Positions 1-7,637 of a stretch of DNA of 64,000 nt are shown here, piece after piece. Source of the stretch: Nocardia otitidiscaviarum NBRC 14405 (GTDB lineage: Bacteria; Actinomycetota; Actinomycetes; Mycobacteriales; Mycobacteriaceae). The notes beneath the pieces are model-generated. The model saw nothing but the letters and a program-made list of their open reading frames with translations, was not told where the DNA came from and did not search any database. The position numbers and the translations under genes were made by a program. The stretch is from NCBI RefSeq assembly GCF_000308635.1, contig NZ_BAGD01000106.1:62001-126000 (forward strand), written 5' to 3'. The first letter of the stretch is position 1. Each line of letters starts with the position of its first letter.

Positions 1-582
1 ACACCGGGTCCGGTGGAGCTGGCGGGCCACGACTACGGCGGACATCTGGCGCTCGGGCTCGCGGTGCGTGATCCGAATCGGTTGCGGCGCTTGGCGATTC
101 TCAACTCCCGGGCCCACCGCACCTTCCCACCGGCCTACTATCTGCTGTTCGCGAGCCTGACCGTGCCCGCGCGGCGACCACTGCTGCGCCGAGTGCTGCT
201 GCGCACGCCGGTGGGGAGCATCAATCGCTCCCTGATGCGGCGCTATGTGCGGGCCGGGGCATTCGACACCGAGCAGCTCGAACGGTACGTGGGGTGGATG
301 GACACCCCCGAGGGCAGAGAGCGTTTCGTCGACTTCTTCGCGGGATACAGCGTGCGGCTGCGCCCCCAGCTCGCCGACCTCTCCCCCATTCGCTGCCCCA
401 CGGCGGTGATCTGGGGCGACCGGGACGTCCCGTGCCCCTGGTCGATCGCCGCGGATCTGGCGCGACGGCTGCCGAACGCCACCCTGACCCGGATCGCCGG
501 AGCCGACCACTACGTCATGGAGGAGCGGCCCGCGGAGGTCACCGCCGCTCTGCTCGACTGGCTGCGCACATCCACGCCCTGA
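1..582 (+). CDS. alpha/beta hydrolase, C-terminal part (gene enters from the left)
   Basis: The reading frame is open at base 1, so the N-terminus lies outside the window; the GTG at 13 is internal. The visible 193 codons contain GHDYGG near the start, the nucleophile elbow of the haloalkane dehalogenase/epoxide hydrolase branch, in which the nucleophile is Asp rather than Ser. A late acid segment (VIWGDRDVPCPW) and a C-terminal GADHYVMEE supply the remaining Asp and His of the triad. I infer a soluble hydrolase. The substrate cannot be read from the sequence, and the Trp that follows the Asp in haloalkane dehalogenases is Tyr here, which favours an epoxide or ester substrate. Another Asp-nucleophile hydrolase lies at 61521-62399. 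A glutaredoxin-like gene follows after 14 bp on the same strand, so the two may be cotranscribed. Confidence 0.85.
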   Translation, partial: TPGPVELAGHDYGGHLALGLAVRDPNRLRRLAILNSRAHRTFPPAYYLLFASLTVPARRPLLRRVLLRTPVGSINRSLMRRYVRAGAFDTEQLERYVGWMDTPEGRERFVDFFAGYSVRLRPQLADLSPIRCPTAVIWGDRDVPCPWSIAADLARRLPNATLTRIAGADHYVMEERPAEVTAALLDWLRTSTP

Positions 583-596
583 CCTAGACTCCGGAC

Positions 597-905
597 ATGA
601 CCGCCGATTCCGCCCCGGAGCTGCTAGTTTACCGCCGCGCGGGCTGCCCGTACTGCTCCCGGATGCGGCGGGTGCTCAACCGCCACGGCATCGTGCACAG
701 CGAGATCGACATCTGGAAGGACCCGGACGCGGCCGCGTTCGTACGCTCGGTCGCCGACGGCAACGAGACGGTGCCGACGGCCGTCCTGAAAACCGAAGCA
801 CGGGAGCAGCATTGGGTCAATCCGTCGCCCAAGCGGCTGATCCGCACGGTGGCCGCCGAAGCGCCCGCACTCGCGGAGGGGCCGCGCAAGTTCTGGAGCT
901 GGTAG
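597..905 (+). CDS. glutaredoxin-like protein (mycoredoxin type)
   Basis: A 102-residue protein with a thioredoxin-fold start (LLVYRRAGCPYCSRMRRVL). The CPYC active site is at about residues 18-21, followed by the usual helix. VPTAVLK near residue 60 supplies the TVP-like cis-proline of glutaredoxins. Mycolic-acid actinomycetes use mycothiol instead of glutathione, so a role as a mycoredoxin or NrdH-like thiol reductant is likely, by family knowledge. Length and motif fit, but the specific partner is unknown. The ATG start at 597 is 14 bp after the upstream hydrolase stop. Codon use matches the neighbours. Confidence 0.85.
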   Translation: MTADSAPELLVYRRAGCPYCSRMRRVLNRHGIVHSEIDIWKDPDAAAFVRSVADGNETVPTAVLKTEAREQHWVNPSPKRLIRTVAAEAPALAEGPRKFWSW

Positions 906-1220
906 GAGCCCGGAAACCAAATCCCTCGGCCACATCCGCTCGGCCGCCCAGCTCACAACGCGAGCGCCGACCGCGCGCCCCTGGTAGCGCCGCACCGCCC
1001 GGCATGACGTCCCCGCGTCGGCGATCAGCTCGCCCGCTCAGTCACCGACCGGCCCCGGTACCGCGCGCCCACGGATCGCACTCCTGCGAGACCCGGACGG
1101 CGGCGAACCTACCCGCCGCACCCCCGCGAGAGCCGGATGACGCGAATCTGCCCACCGCACTCGCATCCGGACGACGCGAATCTCCGCGCCGCTCCCGACC
1201 GCTGCTCGGAGACTGACGAG
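906..1220. other. noncoding stretch with degenerate repeats
   Basis: No convincing gene: overlapping open frames here lack ribosome binding sites and recognisable motifs. About 1087-1195 contains three imperfect copies of a roughly 34-40 bp unit whose cores read CCGGACGGCGGCGAACCT, CCGGATGACGCGAATCT and CCGGACGACGCGAATCT (starting near 1093, 1133 and 1167). Confidence 0.5.
1087..1195. repeat. three degenerate tandem repeats
   Basis: Three imperfect direct copies beginning GCGAGA/GCAT plus CCGGA, spaced about 40 and 34 bp apart, each followed by an ACCGCAC- or GCCGCTC-like tail. They lie between the convergent glutaredoxin and glyA genes. Their role is unknown. Confidence 0.4.
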
Positions 1221-1250
1221 GGCCTGGTTGTCGCGCGCGACAACCAGGCC
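1221..1250 (-). terminator. glyA terminator hairpin
   Basis: A perfect inverted repeat: arm GGCCTGGTTGTCGCG (1221-1235) followed directly by its complement (1236-1250). It starts 39 bp beyond the glyA stop. There is no strong U-tract, as is common for high-GC actinomycete terminators. It could also stop readthrough from the glutaredoxin side. Confidence 0.8.
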
Positions 1251-1288
1251 CCCCAATGCTTCAGCGCCGCTGTGTTCTCCCGCCGCGA

Positions 1289-2581
1289 TCAGCCGAGTAG
1301 CTTCCAGTCCTCCAGGCCCTCGTAGAGCGGGAAGTCCTGGGCCAGCTTGGCGACCCGGGCGCGCAGAGTGGGGACGTCGCCTCCGGCGAGGGCGGTGGCG
1401 ATGATATCGGCGACCTCGGTGAACTCGGTGTCGCCGAAACCGCGGGTGGCCAGCGCGGCGGTGCCGATGCGCAGGCCCGAGGTGACCATCGGCGGGCGCG
1501 GGTCGAACGGAACGGCATTGCGGTTCACGGTGATTCCGACCTCGTGCAGCAGATCCTCACCCTGCTGGCCGTCCAGCGCCGAATTGCGCAGATCGACCAG
1601 CACCAGGTGCACATCGGTGCCGCCGGTGAGCACGGTGATGCCCTTGTCCTTGACGTCCGCGCCGGTGAGCCGCTCGGCCAGGATCTTCGCGCCGGACAGG
1701 GTGCGCTGCTGACGCTCCTGGAACTCCGCACCGCCCGCGATCTTGAAAGCCACGGCCTTGGCGGCGATGGCGTGCATGAGCGGACCGCCCTGCTGCCCCG
1801 GGAAGACCGCGGAGTTCAGCTTCTTGGCGTAATCCTGCTTGGCCAGGATCAGACCCGAGCGCGGACCGCCGAGGGTCTTGTGCACGGTGGACGACACCAC
1901 ATCGGCGTGCGGCACCGGCGACGGGTGCAGGCCCGCGGCGACCAGACCGGCGAAGTGCGCCATGTCGACCCACAGGTACGCGCCGACCTCGTCGGCGATC
2001 TCCCGGAAAGCGGCGAAATCGAGGTGCCGGGGGTAGGCCGACCAGCCGGCCACGATCACCTTCGGGCGGGTGTCGCGGGCGATCTTGCGCACCTCGTCCA
2101 TATCGACGCGGTGGTCCTCCTTGGACACCCCGTACGCGTGCACCTCGTACAGCTTGCCGGAGAAGTTCAGTCGCATGCCGTGGGTGAGGTGGCCGCCGTG
2201 CGCCAGATCCAGGCCGAGCATCTTGTCGCCCGGGTTCATCAGCGCCATGAGCACGGCGGCATTGGCCTGCGCACCCGAATGCGGCTGCACATTGGCGAAT
2301 TCCGCGCCGAACAGCGCCTTCACCCGCTCGCGCGCCAGCTCCTCGACCTTGTCGACGGCCTCGCAACCGCCGTAGTACCGCCGACCCGGGTATCCCTCGG
2401 CGTACTTGTTGGTGAGCACGCTGCCCTGCGCCTGCAACACGGCGCGTGGCACGAAATTCTCGGACGCGATCATCTCGAGGGTGTCGCGTTCCCGGGCGAG
2501 CTCTTCGGCCATCGCGGCGGCGACCTGCGGGTCGAGCTCGGCGAGCGACTGGCTGTTGACGGAGGCGGCGGTCTGGGTCAC
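1289..2581 (-). CDS. glyA: serine hydroxymethyltransferase
   Basis: A PLP enzyme that interconverts serine and glycine with tetrahydrofolate, the main source of one-carbon units. It has 430 residues, normal for the family. The GTG start at 2581 (reading MTQTAASVNS) is chosen because the open frame upstream becomes low-complexity and unlike GlyA. Visible motifs include ENFVP near the N-terminus, YPGRRYYGG, and STVHKTLGGPRSG with the PLP-binding lysine at about residue 235. It is single-gene with its own terminator at 1221-1250. In mycobacteria glyA (Rv1093) lies beside coaA; here a DUF885 gene sits between them. Confidence 0.97.
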   Translation of the reverse strand: MTQTAASVNSQSLAELDPQVAAAMAEELARERDTLEMIASENFVPRAVLQAQGSVLTNKYAEGYPGRRYYGGCEAVDKVEELARERVKALFGAEFANVQPHSGAQANAAVLMALMNPGDKMLGLDLAHGGHLTHGMRLNFSGKLYEVHAYGVSKEDHRVDMDEVRKIARDTRPKVIVAGWSAYPRHLDFAAFREIADEVGAYLWVDMAHFAGLVAAGLHPSPVPHADVVSSTVHKTLGGPRSGLILAKQDYAKKLNSAVFPGQQGGPLMHAIAAKAVAFKIAGGAEFQERQQRTLSGAKILAERLTGADVKDKGITVLTGGTDVHLVLVDLRNSALDGQQGEDLLHEVGITVNRNAVPFDPRPPMVTSGLRIGTAALATRGFGDTEFTEVADIIATALAGGDVPTLRARVAKLAQDFPLYEGLEDWKLLG

Positions 2582-2721
2582 GACGGTCAGTCTAGGGGGC
2601 GGCCACCGAGCGGTCGCTCGCCCCCGCCACCGCACAGCTCCCCGGCCACCACGCGCCCCAGCCCGCCCCGCAACCGCCAACGCCGACACGCTCCACAACG
2701 GCAGCGCGCCCCGGCGCGGCC

Positions 2722-3921
2722 TCAGGGCATCCGGCGTATCGCGCCCGGGGTGAGGGGTTCGTCCAGCAGACGGCGGAAGCGTTCCGAGCGGTCGTCCGCG
2801 TCGGGGGCACGGTCGAGCCAGCCGCCGAGCAGGCGGTAGCCCTCCACGTAGGTGGAGATGTAGGCGCGCCACAGCGGGGAGGACAGGAAGCGCAGGGATT
2901 GGCGGGCGCGTTCGGGCGTCGCCAGGCTCCAGCGCTCGAGGAAGGCCGCCACCTCGTCGGCGTCCTTGCCGCGATCGTGCAGCAGCAGCGCGGCGTCCTG
3001 ACGCACGTTCAGCAGTTTCGCCGAAGCGTTCGACAGGCGTTCGGCGCGTTCACCGTCGAAGCGCAGGCCGAGATCGGCGTAGATCTCCTGCGCCCACACG
3101 CCCCACCCGGGACCCACGATGGACTTCAGCGCCAGATCCGCCAGCCCCTCCGCCATCAGGCACTGCGGGGTGTTCACCAGGAACAGGGTCTGCTCGGCCT
3201 GCCCGGCCGCCACCAGTCCGGCTTCCTTGCGGCAGTGCTCGGTGTGATGCCCCGGATACGACTCGTGCGCGATGAGATGCGGCAGGTTCGCCATGTGCTG
3301 CTTCAGGTCGGAGTTGATGGCGACCCGGGACTTGTAGTTGCCGAGGTAGTAGTTGAAGCCGGACCACGGTTTGTCGCCCACCACCTCGTATTCCACGAAT
3401 TCGTGGTCGGGCAGCGGATAGCGCTGGCGCACCAGTTCCCGCAGCGCGCCCGAGAACGCCTCCACACAGGCCCGCAGGCGCTCCGGCGGAATCTCGTCCG
3501 CGCGCCGGTGCGCGGTCACCCGCTCGAGCAGTGCTCCCTCACCCGCGAGCACCTCGTCCATCTGCCGGTGCGCCTCCTGGTATTCGGTTACATCCCCGGG
3601 GGCGATGTCCACGTCGAAGTAGGCGCGCACCTCCTCGACGAACGCAATCTCGTCCCCGGCGAACTTGCGCGCCGAGCACTCCATGGCCCGCAGGTGCGCC
3701 TCCAGGAATTCGGTGCGCTCGGCGGTGAGCCCGGCCTCGGGCAGTTCCTTGCGCAGTGCCGCGGCGCGGTGCGCGAGATCGCGGGGCTCCGGCCGCGGCG
3801 CGTTCTCCACCTCGCGACGCAGGGCCGGATCGCCGGTGTACGCGTCGACGAACCCTTCCTCGAGCCGATCGAAGGCCAAGCCCAGACGCAGATAGTCGGT
3901 AACCAGGGGATGCGCTGCCAT
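2722..3921 (-). CDS. DUF885 family putative metallopeptidase
   Basis: A 399-residue protein of the DUF885 type. Its clearest signature is HESYPGHHTEH around residue 230, an HExxxGHH-like metal-binding motif, with downstream acidic residues in LMAEGLADLALK that could complete a gluzincin-like site. No signal peptide is visible from the ATG at 3921; a longer frame exists, but its extra residues look non-coding. Members are usually described as uncharacterised zinc-dependent hydrolases. A second, larger DUF885 protein lies at 42977-44665. The gene is read toward glyA with 140 bp between them. The substrate is unknown. Confidence 0.8.
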   Translation of the reverse strand: MAAHPLVTDYLRLGLAFDRLEEGFVDAYTGDPALRREVENAPRPEPRDLAHRAAALRKELPEAGLTAERTEFLEAHLRAMECSARKFAGDEIAFVEEVRAYFDVDIAPGDVTEYQEAHRQMDEVLAGEGALLERVTAHRRADEIPPERLRACVEAFSGALRELVRQRYPLPDHEFVEYEVVGDKPWSGFNYYLGNYKSRVAINSDLKQHMANLPHLIAHESYPGHHTEHCRKEAGLVAAGQAEQTLFLVNTPQCLMAEGLADLALKSIVGPGWGVWAQEIYADLGLRFDGERAERLSNASAKLLNVRQDAALLLHDRGKDADEVAAFLERWSLATPERARQSLRFLSSPLWRAYISTYVEGYRLLGGWLDRAPDADDRSERFRRLLDEPLTPGAIRRMP

Positions 3922-4028
3922 ATCCGGAAACACTATCGGCCCCGGCGCGATCGCGGCGGCGGTCGGGACCGGTGGAGCGCTGGGTCGGCGTTTCAAACGT
4001 GTAGTCCAGGTGGGATATCTCACCCTCT

Positions 4029-4044
4029 GCTACTGGCGAGTAGC
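4029..4044. promoter_or_regulatory. inverted repeat between divergent genes
   Basis: GCTACT-GGCG-AGTAGC, a 6-bp inverted repeat with a 4-bp spacer, in the 225-bp gap between the divergent DUF885 and coaA genes. It is a plausible operator for an unidentified repressor; nothing else supports it. Confidence 0.35.
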
Positions 4045-4146
4045 TACACCCGGTTTTTCGCGCCCCGTTGCACCCGAGCAGAATTCGCCTATGCGTGGAG
4101 TGTGGACCGGATCTCACCGGACCGGGCACGGGAATGGTGAGGCTTC

Positions 4147-5079
4147 GTGGCACGGATGAGCGAGCCGAGTCCCTATGTGGAATTCGACCGGAAACAGTGG
4201 CGCACGCTGCGCAAGTCGACCCCCTTGGTGCTCACCGAGGAAGAACTGATCGGTCTGCGCGGTCTGGGTGAACAGATCGACCTGGAAGAGGTCGCCGAGG
4301 TCTACCTGCCGCTGGCGCGACTCATTCACCTCCAGGTGGCCGCCCGGCAGCGCCTTTTCGCCGCCACCGCCACCTTCCTCGGCGAAACCCACCCCGACCG
4401 CCAGGTGCCGTTCGTCATCGGCGTCGCGGGCAGTGTGGCGGTCGGCAAATCCACCACCGCCCGCGTGCTGCAGGCCCTGCTGGCCCGCTGGGACCACCAT
4501 CCCCGCGTCGACCTCGTGACCACCGACGGATTCCTCTACCCCACCGCCGAACTCACCCGCCGCGGCCTCATGCACCGCAAGGGCTTCCCGGAGAGCTACG
4601 ACCGCCGCAAACTGCTGCGCTTCGTCACCGAGGTGAAATCCGGTGCGTCGGAAGTATGCGCCCCGGTGTATTCGCATATCGCCTACGACATCGTGCCGGA
4701 TCAGAAACACTGCGTGCGCCAGCCCGACATCCTGATCGTCGAGGGACTGAACGTGTTGCAGACCGGTCCCCGGCTCATGGTGTCGGACCTGTTCGACTTC
4801 TCCATCTATGTCGACGCGCGCATCGAGGACATCGAGAACTGGTATATCGAGCGCTTTCTCGCGCTGCGCAAGACCTCGTTCTCCGATCCGAATTCCGCGT
4901 TCCACCACTACGCCCGATTCAACGATCAGGAAGCCATCGGCGCGGCCCGCGAGATCTGGAACAACACCAACCGGCCCAACCTGGTGGAGAACATCCTGCC
5001 CACCCGCCCGCGCGCGACCCTGGTGCTGCGCAAGGACTCCGACCACAGCATCAACCGGCTGCGACTGCGCAAGCTCTAG
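4147..5079 (+). CDS. coaA: type I pantothenate kinase
   Basis: Phosphorylates pantothenate in the first committed step of coenzyme A synthesis, in the cytoplasm. It is 310 residues, with the P-loop GVAGSVAVGKST at about residues 92-103, the DLVTTDGFLYP segment, and the C-terminus NLVENILPTRPRATLVLRK typical of CoaA. I chose the GTG start at 4147 because the resulting N-terminus aligns with the start of the mycobacterial enzyme (MSRLSEPSPYVEF in M. tuberculosis, as I recall it). An ATG at 4156 is the alternative. The stop codon shares four bases (CTAG) with the stop of the convergent gene. Confidence 0.97.
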   Translation: MARMSEPSPYVEFDRKQWRTLRKSTPLVLTEEELIGLRGLGEQIDLEEVAEVYLPLARLIHLQVAARQRLFAATATFLGETHPDRQVPFVIGVAGSVAVGKSTTARVLQALLARWDHHPRVDLVTTDGFLYPTAELTRRGLMHRKGFPESYDRRKLLRFVTEVKSGASEVCAPVYSHIAYDIVPDQKHCVRQPDILIVEGLNVLQTGPRLMVSDLFDFSIYVDARIEDIENWYIERFLALRKTSFSDPNSAFHHYARFNDQEAIGAAREIWNNTNRPNLVENILPTRPRATLVLRKDSDHSINRLRLRKL

Positions 5080-5687
5080 AGCTTCCAGGCCGCGTCCAGC
5101 CGTGCCGCCACATCGATATCGGTGGCGGCCACGATATGCGGTTTGCGGATCTCCTCGGCCAGGTAGCGGGCCACGAAACGACGGATCTCGTGATCGACGC
5201 TGGCCAGGATGCGCAGCAGTTCACCGCGCCGGGAGGCGCTGGCCACATTCACCCGCACATCGCTCGGGCGCGGTTCGGCGATATCGATGATCACGCGCAG
5301 CGGTTCGGCCGTGCGCACGGTCAGATGCAGGTGGATCTTGCCGTCCACATGGAATGGATAGCGGTCCACGGCGAGATCGACCAGCAGATCCACCTCCAGC
5401 GGGATCTTCAGCGCGAAGGAGATATTGTCCCGCACCTCCCGATCGAGTTTCGGCTTACCGAGGCGCACGGTCGCGAACAGCTTCGCTATCCGGCCCGGCC
5501 CCACTCCGATCGGGCCGAAATCGAACGCCTCACCCGTCAATTGCCCGAACGCACCCTGGATACGGTGTTCGGAGGCCGCGTATTCCAGAAATCTGCGGCC
5601 GAACTCCTCGTAGGAAATATATGGATCCGACTCGACCACCGCCGCGGCGTTCACGGCGGTCCACGGCCCTTCGCGCACCTCGCCCAT
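5076..5687 (-). CDS. conserved actinobacterial protein of unknown function
   Basis: A 203-residue soluble protein that I do not recognise. It has no signal peptide, membrane segment or cysteine motif. The segment EEFGRRFLEYAASEHRI is followed by beta-rich sequence (FALKIPLEVDLLVDLAV, KIHLHLTVRTAEPLRVIIDI) and a helical C-terminal part. I chose the ATG at 5687 because codon use upstream falls to a non-coding pattern; a GTG at 5639 is also possible. The stop overlaps the coaA stop tail to tail. No function is proposed. Confidence 0.7.
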   Translation of the reverse strand: MGEVREGPWTAVNAAAVVESDPYISYEEFGRRFLEYAASEHRIQGAFGQLTGEAFDFGPIGVGPGRIAKLFATVRLGKPKLDREVRDNISFALKIPLEVDLLVDLAVDRYPFHVDGKIHLHLTVRTAEPLRVIIDIAEPRPSDVRVNVASASRRGELLRILASVDHEIRRFVARYLAEEIRKPHIVAATDIDVAARLDAAWKL

Positions 5688-5800
5688 GCCATCCGACGCT
5701 ACGGCAGCAAGGCCCCCGCGAACCCCAAAGCCATTGCACTGCAACCCAACCGTGTGCTGGCCGTTGTCAGCGGCCCGCTCGTTCCCCGGACCGGGCCGAT

Positions 5801-6580
5801 TCAAACTCCGAATCGACGGTGGCGGGCCGCGTAATCGCGCAGGGCGCGCAGGAAATCGGTGCGCCGGAATTCCGGCCAGTACGCCTCGGTGAACCAGATC
5901 TCCGAATACGCGCTCTGCCAGAGCAGGAATCCGGAAAGACGCTGTTCACCGGAGGTGCGGATGACCAGATCCGGATCCGGCTGACCGGAGGTGTAGAGAT
6001 GCTGGCCGATGGCGTCGACGGTAATGGACTGCACCAGATCCTCACCGGTCTCGCCCGCCGCCATCTCCTGGCGAACGAGCGACCGCACCGCATCGGTGAT
6101 CTCCTGGCGGCCGCCGTATCCGATAGCCACGTTCACGTGGACGCCATTGCGGCCGTCGGTGCGCTTGGCCGCGTCGCGCAGCCGCCGCGCCATATCCTCG
6201 GGCAGCTGCTCCAGCGCGCCCACGATCCGCACGGTGGAATTCTGTTCCGGCGCGGACAGTTCCTCCACCACATCGGTGATCACGTCGAAGAGCGTCTCCA
6301 GCTCCTCGCGGTCGCGGCGCAGGTTCTCGGTCGAGAGCAGGTACACGGTGACCATCTCGATGCCGACCTCACCGCACCAGCTCACCAGCTCGGCGATCTT
6401 GAGGGCACCCACCCGGTGCCCGTGACTGATATCGGAGAAGCCGTTCTCCCGCGCCCAGCGACGATTGCCATCGCACATCACCGCCACATGACGCGGATGT
6501 TGTTTGCCAGCCAGCTGCTTCGACAGCCGGGCCTCGTAGATGCGGTAGGGAAAACCACGCACCTGACTCGCAAGCTTCAC
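5801..6580 (-). CDS. short-chain (Z)-isoprenyl diphosphate synthase, Rv1086-type
   Basis: A cis-prenyltransferase of the UPPS family. It is 259 residues, with the catalytic/diphosphate-binding MCDGNRRWAR (Asp at about residue 37), the family block YLLSTENLRR, and the C-terminal PDLVIRTSGEQRLSGFLLWQ. It closely resembles M. tuberculosis Rv1086, which makes omega,E,Z-farnesyl diphosphate, the precursor for decaprenyl phosphate, so this gene probably supplies that intermediate for arabinogalactan and peptidoglycan carriers. The GTG start at 6580 (MKLASQVRGFPYRIYEARLS) fits the family length; the longer frame upstream is not conserved sequence. The neighbouring hemolysin III gene is divergent, as in mycobacteria. 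Confidence 0.93.
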   Translation of the reverse strand: MKLASQVRGFPYRIYEARLSKQLAGKQHPRHVAVMCDGNRRWARENGFSDISHGHRVGALKIAELVSWCGEVGIEMVTVYLLSTENLRRDREELETLFDVITDVVEELSAPEQNSTVRIVGALEQLPEDMARRLRDAAKRTDGRNGVHVNVAIGYGGRQEITDAVRSLVRQEMAAGETGEDLVQSITVDAIGQHLYTSGQPDPDLVIRTSGEQRLSGFLLWQSAYSEIWFTEAYWPEFRRTDFLRALRDYAARHRRFGV

Positions 6581-6696
6581 GGCGAAAACAGTACGCCCCG
6601 CCGCGCAGCGGCGGGCTGACCGGGACAGTGCACGACATACCGCAGCGCCAGCCGTGACCCCTACCGCGGTGTGATGTGCGACGCGCTCGAGACCCG

Positions 6697-6720
6697 GTAA
6701 CCTACGGTACCGTAGGTTAC
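6697..6720. promoter_or_regulatory. perfect 24-bp palindromic operator candidate
   Basis: The half-site GTAACCTACGGT (6697-6708) is followed immediately by its exact complement (6709-6720). It ends 2 bp before the AGGAGGT ribosome binding site (6723-6729) of the hemolysin III gene and lies in the divergent region with the prenyl synthase gene. A gap-free palindrome this long is typical of TetR-family operators and could block transcription or initiation of the downstream gene. Confidence 0.75.
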
Positions 6721-6734
6721 TCAGGAGGTAACTG

Positions 6735-7421
6735 ATGTCGGATACCGCGGTGCCCGCTCCGGTGGCGGACGTTGTCGAGGTATTGCTCAAACCGCGCATG
6801 CGGGGATGGATACACACCTGGGCGGTCGGTATCGCGGCCGTCGGGGTGATCGCGCTGGTGATCGCGGGCACCACGGTGTCGGCGACGGCGGCGTGGTCGA
6901 CGCTGGTGTACGGGCTCACCGTCTGCGGGGTGTTCGGGGTCAGCGCCACCTATCACCGGGTGAACTGGAAGACCGATCGCGCCCGCATCCACATGAAGCG
7001 CGCCGACCACTCGATGATCTTCCTGTTCATCGCGGGCAGTTACACGCCCTTCGCACTGCTCGGGGTGGGCGGACGGTCCGGCACCATCCTGCTGACCGTG
7101 GTGTGGATCGGCGCGCTCGCCGGGGTGGCCCTGAAACTGCTGTGGCCCACCGCTCCCCGCTGGGTCGGCGTGCCGCTGTACCTGCTGCTGGGCTGGGCCA
7201 TCGTGCCGGTCGCCGGAACCCTCACCCACAATGTCGGCCTCGCCCCGATGCTGCTGCTGCTCATCGGCGGCCTCGCCTACAGCGGCGGCGCGATCCTCTA
7301 CGCCACCCGCTGGCCCGATCCGTGGCCCGAGGTGTTCGGCCACCACGAGTTCTTCCACGTGGCAACGGTCGTCGCGGCCCTCTGCCACTACGTCGCGGTC
7401 TGGCTGGTACTGCTGCGCTGA
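6735..7421 (+). CDS. hemolysin III / PAQR family membrane protein
   Basis: A 228-residue integral membrane protein with about seven hydrophobic segments. Family motifs are visible: VSATYHRVNW after the second segment, RADHSMIFLFIAGSYTPF, and the C-terminal FGHHEFFHVATVVAALCHY. Its His residues, with the Asp in ADHSM, would bind a metal as in adiponectin-receptor-type hydrolases. It corresponds to Rv1085c of M. tuberculosis. The ATG at 6735 has a strong AGGAGG upstream. The perfect palindrome at 6697-6720 suggests tight repression. The substrate is unknown; PAQR relatives act on lipids, and the bacterial hemolysin label is historical. Confidence 0.9.
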   Translation: MSDTAVPAPVADVVEVLLKPRMRGWIHTWAVGIAAVGVIALVIAGTTVSATAAWSTLVYGLTVCGVFGVSATYHRVNWKTDRARIHMKRADHSMIFLFIAGSYTPFALLGVGGRSGTILLTVVWIGALAGVALKLLWPTAPRWVGVPLYLLLGWAIVPVAGTLTHNVGLAPMLLLLIGGLAYSGGAILYATRWPDPWPEVFGHHEFFHVATVVAALCHYVAVWLVLLR

Positions 7422-7637
7422 GATGAGCACCGCAACTAGACTGTTGCCCACGCATGATCACCTAGCAACCACGCTGATCGCCGGAGCAGCGACACTGCCG
7501 AGTGGTGACGACTGATTTCGCGAGGATCGGGGTAACTCATCGGGCACGCCCACAATGGTTTCGGCTCCCAACCGTCGGCACGCGTCCACAGCTGCCGACG
7601 GCTCTCGGCCGCGCGCTGACAACGCGGAGAGGCGAAG

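Noticed and set aside
5688..5804. Longer start of the unknown gene beside coaA
   Set aside because: Codon use in this part is AT-leaning and non-coding, and the residues are not conserved-looking.
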